Origin: Streptomyces sp. SM10
GTDB taxonomy: Bacteria > Actinomycetota > Actinomycetes > Streptomycetales > Streptomycetaceae
DNA length: 62,516 nucleotides
Reading direction: 5' to 3'
Assembly: GCF_002910915.1 (NCBI RefSeq)
Contig: NZ_NEUF01000047.1
Location: 1 to 62,516, forward strand
Shown: in pieces, positions 8,895-20,602 of the stretch
Layout of the letters: each line of letters starts with the position of its first letter
Position numbering within the stretch: position 1 is the first letter of the stretch
Translations under genes and position numbers: made by a program
Notes under the pieces: model-generated
Databases searched by the model: none
What the model was told of the DNA's origin: nothing
Seen by the model: the letters and a program-made list of their open reading frames with translations, nothing else

Positions 8895-10829
8895 ATGACG
8901 GCCGAGCTGGTCCGGGGGCAGAACCACACCTTGCCCCAGACCCGTCTGGAGATCAGGGTGTCGGCGGGCTCACCCGTCGTGGCCGGGGCAACGCTCGGGG
9001 ACGAGCGGGGCACGGTCCACGGCGCCGAGTGGATCGCCCATCCCGGATCGCACCGGCTGCCCGGCCTGGAAGTCTCCCGGCAGGCGGCCGCCGACCACCG
9101 GCTGGCCGTGGACCTGGACGCGCTCCCCGACGCGGTCCACCGCGTGACCGTGCTCCTGGCCCTGCCCACGGGGGCCGGCCGGCCGGCCAGATTCGGAGCG
9201 GTGGCCGCCCCCTTCGTCGCCGTCACCGGACTCGACGGGGCCGAGATCGCCACCTTCACGCTCACCGGGCTGGACTCCGAGTCCGCCGTGGCGGCCCTGG
9301 AGCTCTACCGCCGCCAGGGCGCCTGGAAGGTCCGTGCCGTCGGCCAGGGCTACGCCGCCGGGCTCGCCGGGATGCTCGCCGACCAGGGCGTGGCCGAGGC
9401 GGCGGAGCTGGCCGCCTCGATACAGGAGGCCGTCGCCGCCGGGCTCGCCCGCTCCGTGACGCCCCCGCCCCGCGCCCCGGACAGCGAGCGGGTGCACCAG
9501 GCCGCGGGCCCCGCGGCGTCCGGTGACGGCAGCGGCCCGCCCGCCGGCCCCCAGGTCCCCGAGCCCGTGAGCGGTCCCACTCCACCGCACACGGAGACCC
9601 CGGGCGGACCCGTCGACTACGCGCACCCGCGGCGTCAGACCTCGGCTCCGCCCCCGCCCCCGCCGGCGGCCCCGGCCGCCGAGCCCGGCCGGCCGGCACA
9701 GCCCGTCGCCGGTGACGCCACCGGCTGGTCCATGGACGAGCGGCTCTACAACCAGATCTGGGGCATGTTCGAGGACCTCGCCCGCGCCGTCGCCGCGTAC
9801 CGCAGCGCCGTCGACTTCGCCGAGTCCCGGATGGACCAGGAGCTCGAACGGACGCTCTCCGACCCGCGCAGCCGCATCGGCGGTACGGGCGACCGTGCCC
9901 GGGAGGAGGCCAGGGCCAAGCGCGACGAGCTCACCGGCCGGGCACGCGAGGCCCTCGAACGCGATCTCGCCCAGCTCGCCGCCGAGTCCGCCGTGGTGGA
10001 GCCCGCCCTGCCCGCCTCGTACGCGGGCTGGGGCAACCCCGTCTGGCACGGTTACCGCGTGCCGATGGAGATCCCGATGGCCCTGCGCATCGGCGACCTC
10101 GGTCTGCCCGAGAGCGCGGACCTGCGTATCCCGCTGCTGGTGCGGCTGCCCCTGGAGCGCGGGATCTGGGTGGACAGCGGCCGGACGGCCTCCGAAGAGG
10201 CTGCGACGGTGTCCGGGGACCAGCTGCGAGGGCAGGCCATGGAGACCGCGGTCGCCCTGGCGGCGCGGCTGCTCGCCGTCTATCCGGCGGACGAGTTCTC
10301 CGTGCACGTCATCGACCCGGCCGGTGCCGCCGTCCGCGCCCTCGCCCCCCTCGTGCGCTCCGGGGTCCTCGCCGGGCCGCCCGCCGCGGGGGCGGAAGGC
10401 GTGTCCTCGGTCCTCGCCCGCCTCACCCGGCGCGTCGACCTGGTGCAGATGGCGATCAGGGCCGGTGCCGCGGATGCCCTGCCTCCGGATCTCGACACCG
10501 GCGAGCAGCTGCTGATCGTCAACGACTTCCCGCACGGCTTCGACGACAGGGCCGTGACCCAGCTGCGCTATCTGGCCGACGAGGGGCCCTCGGTCGGCGT
10601 GCACCTGCTGATGGTGGCCGACCGCGAGGACGCCCGGGCCTACGGTCCCGTGCTCGACCCGCTGTGGCGCTCGCTGCTGCGGATCACCCCCGTGGCGGAC
10701 GACCACCTCGCCGACCCGTGGGTGGGCCACGCGTGGACGTACGAGCCGCTGAGGCCTCCTCGGGGCAGCAACGTCCTGGAGCAGGTCCTCGCCCTGGTGG
10801 CGGCGGCTCGGCGCGGGGGCCTCCGCTGA
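8895..10829 (+). CDS. TerD-domain protein fused to an FtsK/SpoIIIE-like C-terminal region
   Basis: A 644-residue protein built from three parts. Residues 1-180 are a divergent TerD-like domain (GAEWIAHPG, VDLDALPDAVHRVTVLLAL, GQGYAAGLAG). Residues about 190-280 are a low-complexity Pro/Ala linker with a run of prolines. Residues about 285-644 start with a charged helical segment (WSMDERLYNQIWGMFEDLAR) and continue with VWHGYRVPMEIP, LRIPLLVRLPLERGIWVDSG and a C-terminal block GEQLLIVNDFPHGFDDRAV that resembles the Walker B strand and following region of FtsK/SpoIIIE motor proteins. I see no Walker A loop, so ATP hydrolysis is doubtful. Start ATG 8895 follows GAGGGGACAGG. Function unknown; the context says Ter stress system. 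Confidence 0.8.
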   Translation: MTAELVRGQNHTLPQTRLEIRVSAGSPVVAGATLGDERGTVHGAEWIAHPGSHRLPGLEVSRQAAADHRLAVDLDALPDAVHRVTVLLALPTGAGRPARFGAVAAPFVAVTGLDGAEIATFTLTGLDSESAVAALELYRRQGAWKVRAVGQGYAAGLAGMLADQGVAEAAELAASIQEAVAAGLARSVTPPPRAPDSERVHQAAGPAASGDGSGPPAGPQVPEPVSGPTPPHTETPGGPVDYAHPRRQTSAPPPPPPAAPAAEPGRPAQPVAGDATGWSMDERLYNQIWGMFEDLARAVAAYRSAVDFAESRMDQELERTLSDPRSRIGGTGDRAREEARAKRDELTGRAREALERDLAQLAAESAVVEPALPASYAGWGNPVWHGYRVPMEIPMALRIGDLGLPESADLRIPLLVRLPLERGIWVDSGRTASEEAATVSGDQLRGQAMETAVALAARLLAVYPADEFSVHVIDPAGAAVRALAPLVRSGVLAGPPAAGAEGVSSVLARLTRRVDLVQMAIRAGAADALPPDLDTGEQLLIVNDFPHGFDDRAVTQLRYLADEGPSVGVHLLMVADREDARAYGPVLDPLWRSLLRITPVADDHLADPWVGHAWTYEPLRPPRGSNVLEQVLALVAAARRGGLR

Positions 10830-10897
10830 ATCTGCTGAATCCGCTGAACGGATGACGGCGGATCAGGTACTGCTCCCATAGTTCCTGAACAGGTATT

Positions 10898-10927
10898 TTG
10901 ATCGCACCTTGGGACGGACTTTACCAT
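10898..10927 (+). promoter_or_regulatory. Candidate promoter of the terC leader
   Basis: TTGATC (10898-10903), 18 bases and TACCAT (10922-10927) give a reasonable vegetative promoter in a locally AT-richer patch. The predicted start site near 10934 would place the riboswitch aptamer about 25 bases into the transcript. Confidence 0.45.
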
Positions 10928-10958
10928 TTCTTGGTGCTTCATGTACTGTTCCTGGTGC

Positions 10959-11064
10959 GGAGGGGAGTACTCCCGATCGCGGCGTTCCCGTCAGTACGGA
11001 CTGTGACCGGTCCCGGGGCGTCGGCCCGGCGCGCATCCCGCGCTCCCGGGTGGAAGAGACCTCC
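10959..11064 (+). promoter_or_regulatory. Manganese riboswitch (yybP-ykoY family) of terC
   Basis: The leader has the family hallmarks in order: the 5' strand GGAGGGGAGTA (the conserved GGGGAGUA loop, 10962-10969), an internal CCGTCAGTACGG, a GC-rich helix, and the 3' element GGAAGAGACCTCC (11052-11064), equivalent to the AGCAAGACCU side of the metal pocket. GGAGG (10959-10963) and CCTCC (11060-11064) close stem P1. Immediately after it CCTCCGGCAG (11060-11069) is the exact reverse complement of CTGCCGGAGG (11099-11108), which contains the terC ribosome-binding site GGAGG. The two pairings exclude each other, so Mn2+ binding should expose the site (translational ON). Recognition is by consensus; no covariance search was possible. 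Confidence 0.85.
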
Positions 11065-11112
11065 GGCAGCGACGACGCTGATCTATAGCCGTAGCGAACT
11101 GCCGGAGGCGCA

Positions 11113-12123
11113 GTGGACGTTTCATGGACTCTCTGGACGCTGACCATTCTCGGTCTTGTCGCCCTCATCTCCGTCGACTTCTTCATCGGGCGCAAGCCTC
11201 ATGACGTGTCGACCAAGGAAGCCGGCATCTGGACCGTCGTCTGGATCGCCCTCGCCGTGCTCTTCGGGCTCGGCCTGCTGGTCTTCGGCGAGAGCCAGGC
11301 CTCGGGCGAGTTCTTCGCCGGTTACATCACCGAGAAATCGCTGAGCGTCGACAATCTCTTCGTCTTCGTCCTGATCATGGCGAAGTTCTCGGTGCCCTCA
11401 CACCTCCAGCAGCGGGTGCTGCTCGTCGGTGTGGTGATCGCCCTGGTGCTCCGAACGATCTTCATCGCCGCCGGTGCCGCGGTCATCGCCAACTTCTCGT
11501 GGGTCTTCTACATCTTCGGCGCGTTCCTGATCTACACCGCCTGGAAGCTGATCCAGGAGGCGCGGGCAGACGAGGACGAGGAGGAGTTCGAGGAGAACCG
11601 TCTCCTGAAGTCGATCGAGCACCGCTTCGGTGTCGCCGACCGCTACCACGGGACCAAGCTCTTCATCCGGAACAACGGCAAGCGCGTCATGACCCCCCTC
11701 ATGGTGGTCATGCTCGCCATCGGTACCACCGATGTGCTGTTCGCCCTGGACTCCATCCCGGCGATCTTCGGCCTGACCCAGGACCCGTACATCGTCTTCA
11801 CCGCCAACGCCTTCGCCCTGATGGGCCTGCGTCAGCTGTACTTCCTCATCGGCGGTCTGCTGAAGAAGCTGGTCCACCTCAGCTATGGGCTCTCGGTGAT
11901 CCTCGGGTTCATCGGCGTCAAGCTGGTGCTGCACGCCCTGCACGAGTCCGGGGTGCACGTCCCGGAGATCTCCATCCCGTTCTCCCTCACCGTCATCTGC
12001 GGTGTCCTGGTGATCACCACGATCACCAGCCTGATGGCCACCAGGAAGCAGACGGCACAGGAGAAGGGCGTGGAGAGCGGCGAGCAGAAGGACGACAGCG
12101 AGAACGTCGGCGCGGAGAAGTAG
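11113..12123 (+). CDS. terC: TerC-family membrane protein, probable manganese exporter
   Basis: A 336-residue integral membrane protein with about nine helices. The two internally repeated acidic motifs of the family are visible: FFAGYITEKSLSVDNLFVFVL and TTDVLFALDSIPAIFG, whose Asp residues lie in membrane helices and are proposed to bind metal. A charged cytoplasmic loop DEDEEEFEEN separates the halves and the tail is acidic. GTG 11113 is preceded four bases away by GGAGG. TerC/Alx/MeeF-type proteins export Mn2+ and supply it to exoenzymes; the manganese riboswitch upstream supports this reading. The two TerD-type genes upstream suggest a Ter-linked stress role as well. Confidence 0.93.
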   Translation: MDVSWTLWTLTILGLVALISVDFFIGRKPHDVSTKEAGIWTVVWIALAVLFGLGLLVFGESQASGEFFAGYITEKSLSVDNLFVFVLIMAKFSVPSHLQQRVLLVGVVIALVLRTIFIAAGAAVIANFSWVFYIFGAFLIYTAWKLIQEARADEDEEEFEENRLLKSIEHRFGVADRYHGTKLFIRNNGKRVMTPLMVVMLAIGTTDVLFALDSIPAIFGLTQDPYIVFTANAFALMGLRQLYFLIGGLLKKLVHLSYGLSVILGFIGVKLVLHALHESGVHVPEISIPFSLTVICGVLVITTITSLMATRKQTAQEKGVESGEQKDDSENVGAEK

Positions 12124-12139
12124 CGCAGGACCGACACAC

Positions 12140-12175
12140 CGACGGCCGGGACCCCTCAGGGGCACCCGGCCGTCG
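12140..12175. terminator. Bidirectional hairpin between terC and the convergent hydrolase gene
   Basis: Perfect 11-bp stem CGACGGCCGGG (12140-12150)/CCCGGCCGTCG (12165-12175) lies between two convergent stop codons. There is no T-run, which is normal for Streptomyces hairpins. Confidence 0.7.
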
Positions 12176-12188
12176 GCCGTTCACGGGC

Positions 12189-12845
12189 TCACCAGCCGCG
12201 CTCGCGCCACTCCGGAAGGTGAGGGCGCTCGGCTCCCAGCGTGGTGTCGTGGCCGTGCCCCGGGTAGACCCACGTCTCGTCCGGGAGCCGGTCGAAGAGC
12301 TTCGTCTCCACGTCGTGGAGCAGGCTCGCGAAGGCCTTCGGGTCCTTGCGCGTATTGCCTACGCCGCCGGGGAAGAGGCAGTCCCCGGTGAACAGGTGCG
12401 GCGCCCCGTGCGGGTCGTCGTAGACCAGGGCGACGGACCCCGGCGTGTGGCCGGTCAGGTGCCTGGCGGTCAGCGTGACGCGGCCCACCCGGACCGTGCC
12501 GCCGTCCTCGACGAGCTCGTCGGTGGGGACCGGGATGCCCTCGGCGTCGTACCTCCCGGCGTACGTCCGCGCCCCCGTGGCCGCCACGACCTCGCCGAGC
12601 GCCTGCCAGTGGTCACCGTGCCGGTGCGTCGTGACGACGGACGCGATGCCGTCGTCACCGATCAGCCGCAGCAGGGTCCCTGCCTCGTCGGCCGCGTCGA
12701 TCAGGAGCTGCTCACCGGTGGCCCGGCAGCGCAACAGGTAGGCGTTGTTGTTCATCGGCCCGACGGCGACCTTGGAGATCATCAGATCCGTCAGCTCGTG
12801 CACGTCCGCAGGGCCGCCGACCCTGACCGTTCCGCTGTACGTCAT
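12189..12845 (-). CDS. MBL-fold metallo-hydrolase (glyoxalase II-like)
   Basis: A 218-residue metallo-beta-lactamase-fold protein. The dinuclear zinc motif is THRHGDHW (about residue 92), the next ligand His is in ARHLTGHTPGS, the bridging Asp in LFTGDCLFPGG and the last His in VYPGHGHDT. The order and the size match hydroxyacylglutathione-hydrolase-like (GloB/YcbL) enzymes; in an actinobacterium the thiol ester substrate would more likely involve mycothiol than glutathione. It lies ten bases downstream of the MDMPI-fold gene on the same strand, so the two are probably co-transcribed, in keeping with a shared thiol-dependent detoxification role. Substrate unproved. Confidence 0.88.
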   Translation of the reverse strand: MTYSGTVRVGGPADVHELTDLMISKVAVGPMNNNAYLLRCRATGEQLLIDAADEAGTLLRLIGDDGIASVVTTHRHGDHWQALGEVVAATGARTYAGRYDAEGIPVPTDELVEDGGTVRVGRVTLTARHLTGHTPGSVALVYDDPHGAPHLFTGDCLFPGGVGNTRKDPKAFASLLHDVETKLFDRLPDETWVYPGHGHDTTLGAERPHLPEWRERGW

Positions 12846-12855
12846 GTGACGCAGC

Positions 12856-13545
12856 CTATAGCGGGGGCAGCGAGGGAAGGCTGCCGCCTTCGACGGTGAG
12901 AGCGGTGCCGTCGCGGCGTCCGCAGAGCCAGCCGAGGATCTCGGGTGCCGTGCCCCGGACGGTCACCGGAGTGCCGTCGGCGCCGCCGCCCGTGGTCCAC
13001 AGGCGGCCGTCCTGCGTCACCGCGGTCGTGGGGACGACATCAGGATGCCCGGCGAACCGCTCGGCGAGGAAGTCGTTCTCCCTGGTCACGAACTCCTCGG
13101 GCAGGTCCTCGAGCTCGTACCCCACCCCCAGGTCGACATGGTGCAGCTCGACCTCGGCCAGGCGGCGGAAGGGGATCCGGGAGGCGGGGTCCGTCACGCC
13201 GTTGCGCAGCGTGACCGTGCGCGACCAGTCGGCCGGCTCGTCGGCCGCGGACAGGAAGGCGGCTCCGCTCGCGCGCACGTCGGCGAGTTGCTCGGCCAGG
13301 GGGCGCGGTGCGTCGCGGTCGATGTCGGCGTCCCGGGTTTCGCTGTTCGCGTACATCGGCTGTCCCCGGAGAACATTTACGAGGGCGTCGGCGTTACGTG
13401 ACAGGTGGGCAAGAACATGGCCGCGGCTCCAGCCCGGCAGACGCGACGGCTCGGCAAGGGCGCCGTCGTCCAGCTTGCCCGTGGCACCGAGCAGTCGATC
13501 GGTCGCTTCGCGTACAGCTTCCAGGTCGTGCGCATGATCAGTCAT
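12856..13545 (-). CDS. Maleylpyruvate isomerase-family mycothiol-dependent enzyme
   Basis: A 229-residue DinB/MDMPI-fold protein. The N-terminal domain carries [20 protein letters not shown], whose histidines with the later [11 protein letters not shown] histidines form the metal site of mycothiol-dependent maleylpyruvate isomerase. The C-terminal part ([18 protein letters not shown]) is the sterol-carrier-like substrate domain with the usual small basic GR-dG end. The family includes maleylpyruvate isomerases and mycothiol S-transferases; with no gentisate genes nearby, a detoxifying transferase role is as likely. It is divergent from uvrA, and its 3' end is ten bases from an MBL hydrolase gene. 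Confidence 0.88.
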   Translation of the reverse strand: MTDHAHDLEAVREATDRLLGATGKLDDGALAEPSRLPGWSRGHVLAHLSRNADALVNVLRGQPMYANSETRDADIDRDAPRPLAEQLADVRASGAAFLSAADEPADWSRTVTLRNGVTDPASRIPFRRLAEVELHHVDLGVGYELEDLPEEFVTRENDFLAERFAGHPDVVPTTAVTQDGRLWTTGGGADGTPVTVRGTAPEILGWLCGRRDGTALTVEGGSLPSLPPL

Positions 13546-13721
13546 GGGCCGAGCCTAGACCTCGCCACTCATTCGGGTGATGGAGTCTTCGGTCGACCGT
13601 AAATCGAATGCGCGTGCTATAAGCTCGGAGTCGAAAGCTTCGTACATCGCTGTGGCGCCCCCCATACCCTTGGGACAAGGGCTCATTTCCCCCACTTCTC
13701 TCCAGAAAGGTGCGGACCGGC

Positions 13722-16736
<3,015 letters not shown>

Positions 16737-16738
16737 CA

Positions 16739-16772
16739 CCGGGCGGACGGGCAGGCCTTCCCGCCCGCCCGG
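16739..16772 (+). terminator. Terminator hairpin after uvrA
   Basis: Three bases past the uvrA stop codon CCGGGCGG (16739-16746) pairs with CCGCCCGG (16765-16772), with further G/C pairing inside. No T-run. Confidence 0.6.
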
Positions 16773-16983
16773 CGTTCACGGCACGGGCCCGCCGGGCCTC
16801 TGCCTGCCGCCGGGTTCTCTCCGGGGCCGGTCGACGGCACGGCGTTCTTCGTCGGTATCGTCGGTTCTGTCGCCCCTGCCTTCGGGTGCGTTCCGTGCCC
16901 CACGGTCCGTGCCCCACGTCCGTGGCACCCGGTGCCCCGGGCGGCGACGGCGGCCCTCTGTCCCCCAGATCAGTGGAGTCCGT

Positions 16984-17412
16984 ATGTCCGCCCTGCCCGC
17001 CGCCCGTCGTACCGTCCTGAAGGGCGCCGCTCTTGCCGGTGCCGCAGGGCTGGGAGCCGCCGCCTGCTCCACCGAGTCGAAGCTCGGTCACGCGCAGACA
17101 CCGACGCCCACCGCGCCCGTGGAGCTCGGCGCCGCGGACGAGGTCCCGGTCGGCGGGGCGAAGCTCTACCGGGAGCAGCGGGTCGTCGTGAGCTGCCCGG
17201 CCGCGGGTCGGTACAAGGCGTTCAGCGCCCAGTGCACCCACGCCGGCTGCCTCCTCGACAAGGTCGAGGGGACCGAGGGCAACTGCCCCTGCCACGGCAG
17301 CCGCTTCGACGTGACCACGGGCAAGGCCGTGCGGGGACCGGCCACGGTGCCGCTGCCCCCGGTCCCGCTGAAGCTCGAGAACGGGAAGCTCGTCGCAGGT
17401 CCCGGGGCCTGA
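16984..17412 (+). CDS. Rieske (2Fe-2S) lipoprotein, Tat-type signal
   Basis: A 142-residue exported Rieske protein. The N-terminus AARRTVLKGAALAGAAG is a twin-arginine signal ending in the lipobox-like AAAC, so the mature protein should be attached to the outer face of the membrane through Cys (about residue 27). The cluster ligands are CTHAGC (about 83-88) and CPCHGS (about 101-106), each giving one Cys and one His, and the two extra cysteines form the stabilising disulfide typical of high-potential Rieske domains. No oxidase or reductase partner is adjacent; uvrA and uvrC flank it. Likely a stand-alone electron carrier; partner unknown. Confidence 0.9.
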   Translation: MSALPAARRTVLKGAALAGAAGLGAAACSTESKLGHAQTPTPTAPVELGAADEVPVGGAKLYREQRVVVSCPAAGRYKAFSAQCTHAGCLLDKVEGTEGNCPCHGSRFDVTTGKAVRGPATVPLPPVPLKLENGKLVAGPGA

Positions 17413-17507
17413 CCTCCGGCGGCGCCCTCCGGGGCCTGCTCCCGCCACCTCCGGGGGCTCCGGCACGGGTCCCCGTCGCAGGTCTCCCGAGCCCGGGCGA
17501 TCCCGCT

Positions 17508-17530
17508 CTGTCACAGCCCGCCAGTAGGGT
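17508..17530 (+). promoter_or_regulatory. Degenerate RecA-NDp/PafBC-type promoter of uvrC
   Basis: CTGTCACAG (17508-17516), exactly eight bases, TAGGGT (17525-17530), then seven bases to the uvrC ATG. The -35 part keeps the TGTCA core (6 of 9 positions), and the spacing to -10 and to the ATG is the same layout as for uvrB and ogt. Leaderless transcription is predicted. Confidence 0.55.
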
Positions 17531-17537
17531 GTGAGAC

Positions 17538-19631
17538 ATGGCAGACCCCTCCAGCTACCGCCCCAAGCCGGGACAGATCCCCGACTCCCCGGGGGTCTAC
17601 AAATTCCGCGACGAGCACCGCCGGGTGATCTACGTCGGGAAGGCCAAGAATCTCCGCCAGCGCCTGGCGAACTACTTCCAGGACCTCGCCGGGCTGCACC
17701 CGCGCACCCGCACGATGGTCACCACGGCCGCCTCCGTGGAATGGACCGTGGTCTCCACCGAGGTCGAGGCGCTTCAGCTGGAGTACTCCTGGATCAAGGA
17801 GTTCGACCCCCGGTTCAACGTCAAGTACCGCGACGACAAGAGCTATCCCTACCTCGCGGTCACGCTCAACGAGGAGTTCCCGCGCGTCCAGGTCATGCGT
17901 GGGGCCAAGAAGAAGGGCGTGCGCTACTTCGGTCCGTACGGGCACGCCTGGGCGATCCGCGAGACGGTCGACCTGATGCTCCGGGTCTTCCCCGTGCGGA
18001 CCTGCTCCGCGGGGGTCTTCAAGAACGCCGAGCGGAGCGGCCGGCCCTGCCTCCTCGGCTACATCGGCAAGTGCTCCGCGCCGTGCGTCGGCCGGGTCAC
18101 CCCCGAGGAGCACCGTGATCTCGCCGAGGACTTCTGCGACTTCATGGCGGGCCGTACCGGGACGTACATCCGCCGCCTGGAGAAGGACATGATGCAGGCG
18201 GCCGAGGAGATGGAGTACGAGCGGGCGGCGCGGCTGCGCGACGACGCCGAGGCTCTCAAGCGGGCCATGGAGAAGAGCGCGGTCGTCCTCGCCGACGCCA
18301 CCGACGCCGACCTGATCGCCGTGGCCGAGGACGAGCTGGAGGCGGCGGTCCAGATCTTCCACGTCCGCGGCGGGCGGGTGAGGGGCCAGCGCGGCTGGGT
18401 GACCGACAAGGTCGAGGCCGTCGACACGGCGGGTCTCGTCGAACACGCCCTCCAGCAGCTGTACGGGGAGGAGTCGGGCGACTCCGTCCCCAAGGAGGTG
18501 CTGGTCCCGGCACTCCCCGAGGACCCCGACGCCGTGTCCCAGTGGCTCGCGGACCGCAGAGGGTCCCAGGTCAGCCTCCGCATCCCGCAGCGGGGCGACA
18601 AGAAGGACCTGATGGTCACGGTCCAGCGCAACGCCCAGCAGGCGCTGGGTCTCCACAAGACCAAGCGCGCCTCCGACCTCACGACGCGCTCCCGCGCCCT
18701 GGAGGAGATCGCCGAGGCGCTCGGTCTCGACACCGCGCCGCTGCGCGTCGAGTGCTTCGACATCTCGCACCTCCAGGGTGACGACGTCGTCGCGTCCATG
18801 GTGGTCTTCGAGGACGGCCTCGCGCGCAAGAGCGAGTACCGCCGCTTCCAGATCAAGGGCTTCGAGGGCCAGGACGACGTCCGGTCGATGCACGAGGTCA
18901 TCGGACGGCGCTTCAAGCGCTATCTGCAGGAGAAGGAACGGACGGGGGAGTGGGAGGAGACCCCGGCGCCCACGGGCCCCGTCCCGGCCCCCACCGCACC
19001 CGCGGCCGGGGTCCCTGCCTCCACCGTGGAGCCCGTGGCCGCCGCGGTCGCATCCGGGGCGCAGCACCCCGCACCCGCGCGGGAGGAGCCCCGCGAGGAC
19101 GACGGCCGTCCCAAGCGCTTCGCCTATCCGCCGCAGCTCGTCGTCGTCGACGGAGGGCAGCCGCAGGTCGCCGCCGCCAAGCGGGCCCTGGACGAGCTGG
19201 GGATCGACGACATCGCCGTCTGCGGCCTCGCCAAGCGCCTCGAAGAGGTCTGGCTGCCCGACGACGACGACCCGGTGGTCCTGCCCCGCTCCAGCGAAGG
19301 CCTCTATCTCCTGCAGCGCATCCGGGACGAGGCCCACCGCTTCGCCATCACCTACCAGCGGGCCAAGCGGGCCAAGCGGATCCGGAGCAGCCCGCTGGAC
19401 GACGTCGCGGGGCTCGGAGAGACCCGGAAGCAGGCACTGATCAAGCATTTCGGCTCCGTCAGGAAGCTCCGGCAGGCGACAATCGACGAGATCTGCGAGG
19501 TGCCGGGGATAGGGCGCAGGACCGCGGAGTCGGTCGCCGCCGCGTTCGCCGCGGCCGCCCCGGCCGGCCCCGCCGTGAACACGGCCACAGGAGAGATCAT
19601 CGAAGAGGACGACGGGGGCAGCAGGACATGA
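17538..19631 (+). CDS. uvrC: Excinuclease ABC subunit UvrC
   Basis: A 697-residue dual-incision nuclease of nucleotide excision repair. The GIY-YIG domain that makes the 3' cut opens the protein (SPGVYKFRD...[14 protein letters not shown], about 15-45). A UVR domain ([18 protein letters not shown]) binds UvrB. The RNase H-like domain making the 5' cut begins at [17 protein letters not shown], and the C-terminus has two helix-hairpin-helix motifs ([23 protein letters not shown]). Inside the RNase H-like domain, between the GEWEE and PKRFAYPPQ segments, there is a Pro/Ala/Glu-rich insert of about 50 residues not found in the E. coli protein. Its TGA overlaps the rapZ ATG. Confidence 0.98.
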   Translation: MADPSSYRPKPGQIPDSPGVYKFRDEHRRVIYVGKAKNLRQRLANYFQDLAGLHPRTRTMVTTAASVEWTVVSTEVEALQLEYSWIKEFDPRFNVKYRDDKSYPYLAVTLNEEFPRVQVMRGAKKKGVRYFGPYGHAWAIRETVDLMLRVFPVRTCSAGVFKNAERSGRPCLLGYIGKCSAPCVGRVTPEEHRDLAEDFCDFMAGRTGTYIRRLEKDMMQAAEEMEYERAARLRDDAEALKRAMEKSAVVLADATDADLIAVAEDELEAAVQIFHVRGGRVRGQRGWVTDKVEAVDTAGLVEHALQQLYGEESGDSVPKEVLVPALPEDPDAVSQWLADRRGSQVSLRIPQRGDKKDLMVTVQRNAQQALGLHKTKRASDLTTRSRALEEIAEALGLDTAPLRVECFDISHLQGDDVVASMVVFEDGLARKSEYRRFQIKGFEGQDDVRSMHEVIGRRFKRYLQEKERTGEWEETPAPTGPVPAPTAPAAGVPASTVEPVAAAVASGAQHPAPAREEPREDDGRPKRFAYPPQLVVVDGGQPQVAAAKRALDELGIDDIAVCGLAKRLEEVWLPDDDDPVVLPRSSEGLYLLQRIRDEAHRFAITYQRAKRAKRIRSSPLDDVAGLGETRKQALIKHFGSVRKLRQATIDEICEVPGIGRRTAESVAAAFAAAAPAGPAVNTATGEIIEEDDGGSRT

Positions 19632-20602
19632 CCGAACACGCGCACGAACACCAGGAACACCACGACGAGCGCGGCCGAGCAGACGGAGCAGCACACGTGA
19701 GTACGGGAAGCACCACGGAGGAGGCCGAGGCCACCACGCCCGCCATCCCCGAGCTGGTGATCATCTCCGGAATGTCCGGCGCCGGGCGGAGCACGGCAGC
19801 CAAGTGCCTGGAGGACCTCGGCTGGTTCGTCGTGGACAACCTGCCGCCCGCGCTGATCCCCACCATGGTGGAGCTCGGCGCCCGGTCCCAGGGCAACGTC
19901 GCCCGTATCGCCGTCGTCGTCGACGTGCGGGGCCGCCGTTTCTTCGACAACCTCCGGGAGTCGCTCGCCGACCTCGAGGCCAAGCACGTCACCCGGCGGA
20001 TCGTCTTCCTGGAGTCCTCCGACGACGCCCTCGTACGCCGTTTCGAGTCGGTCCGCCGCCCGCACCCGCTCCAGGGCGACGGCCGCATCGTGGACGGCAT
20101 CGCGGCCGAGCGTGATCTGCTGCGCGAGCTGCGGGGCGACGCCGACCTGGTCATCGACACCTCCAGCCTCAACGTGCACGAGCTCCGGGCCAAGATGGAC
20201 GCCCAGTTCGCCGGGGACGAGGAGCCGGAGCTGCGGGCGACGGTGATGTCCTTCGGCTTCAAGTACGGGCTGCCGGTCGACGCCGACCTCGTCGTCGACT
20301 GCCGCTTCCTGCCCAACCCGCACTGGGTCCCGGAGCTCCGCCCCTTCACCGGGCTCAACGAGGAGGTGTCCGACTACGTCTTCGACCAGCCGGGCGCCAA
20401 GGAGTTCCTCAACCAGTACACGGAGCTGCTCCAGCTGATCGCCACCGGCTACCGGCGCGAGGGCAAGCGGTACGTGACCATCGCCGTCGGCTGCACGGGC
20501 GGCAAGCACCGCTCCGTCGCGATGTCGGAGAAACTCGCCGCCCGGCTGGCCACCGAAGGGATCGAGACCGTCCTCGTCCACCGGGACATGGGGCGCGAGT
20601 GA
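19628..20602 (+). CDS. rapZ: RapZ/YvcJ-family nucleotide-binding protein
   Basis: A 324-residue P-loop protein of the RapZ/YvcJ family, which hydrolyses GTP/ATP, and in E. coli acts as an RNase adapter controlling glucosamine-6-phosphate synthase. The Walker A loop is [12 protein letters not shown], with Arg in the place of the usual Lys, as is common in actinobacteria. The second family blocks are [34 protein letters not shown] and the C-terminal [13 protein letters not shown], the nucleotide/RNA-binding motif. About 40 extra His/Glu-rich residues precede the core. It overlaps uvrC (ATGA) and yvcK (GTGA) by four bases each, the conserved rapZ-yvcK-whiA arrangement shared with Firmicutes. Confidence 0.94.
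   Translation: MTEHAHEHQEHHDERGRADGAAHVSTGSTTEEAEATTPAIPELVIISGMSGAGRSTAAKCLEDLGWFVVDNLPPALIPTMVELGARSQGNVARIAVVVDVRGRRFFDNLRESLADLEAKHVTRRIVFLESSDDALVRRFESVRRPHPLQGDGRIVDGIAAERDLLRELRGDADLVIDTSSLNVHELRAKMDAQFAGDEEPELRATVMSFGFKYGLPVDADLVVDCRFLPNPHWVPELRPFTGLNEEVSDYVFDQPGAKEFLNQYTELLQLIATGYRREGKRYVTIAVGCTGGKHRSVAMSEKLAARLATEGIETVLVHRDMGRE

Noticed and set aside
13590..13721. LexA or PafBC sites upstream of uvrA (TCGAATGC..., TCGAAAGCTTCG, TGTGGCG...TACCCT)
   Set aside because: None matches a LexA box (CGAAC-N4-GTTCG type), and the last has a 10-base instead of an 8-base spacer and a poor -35.
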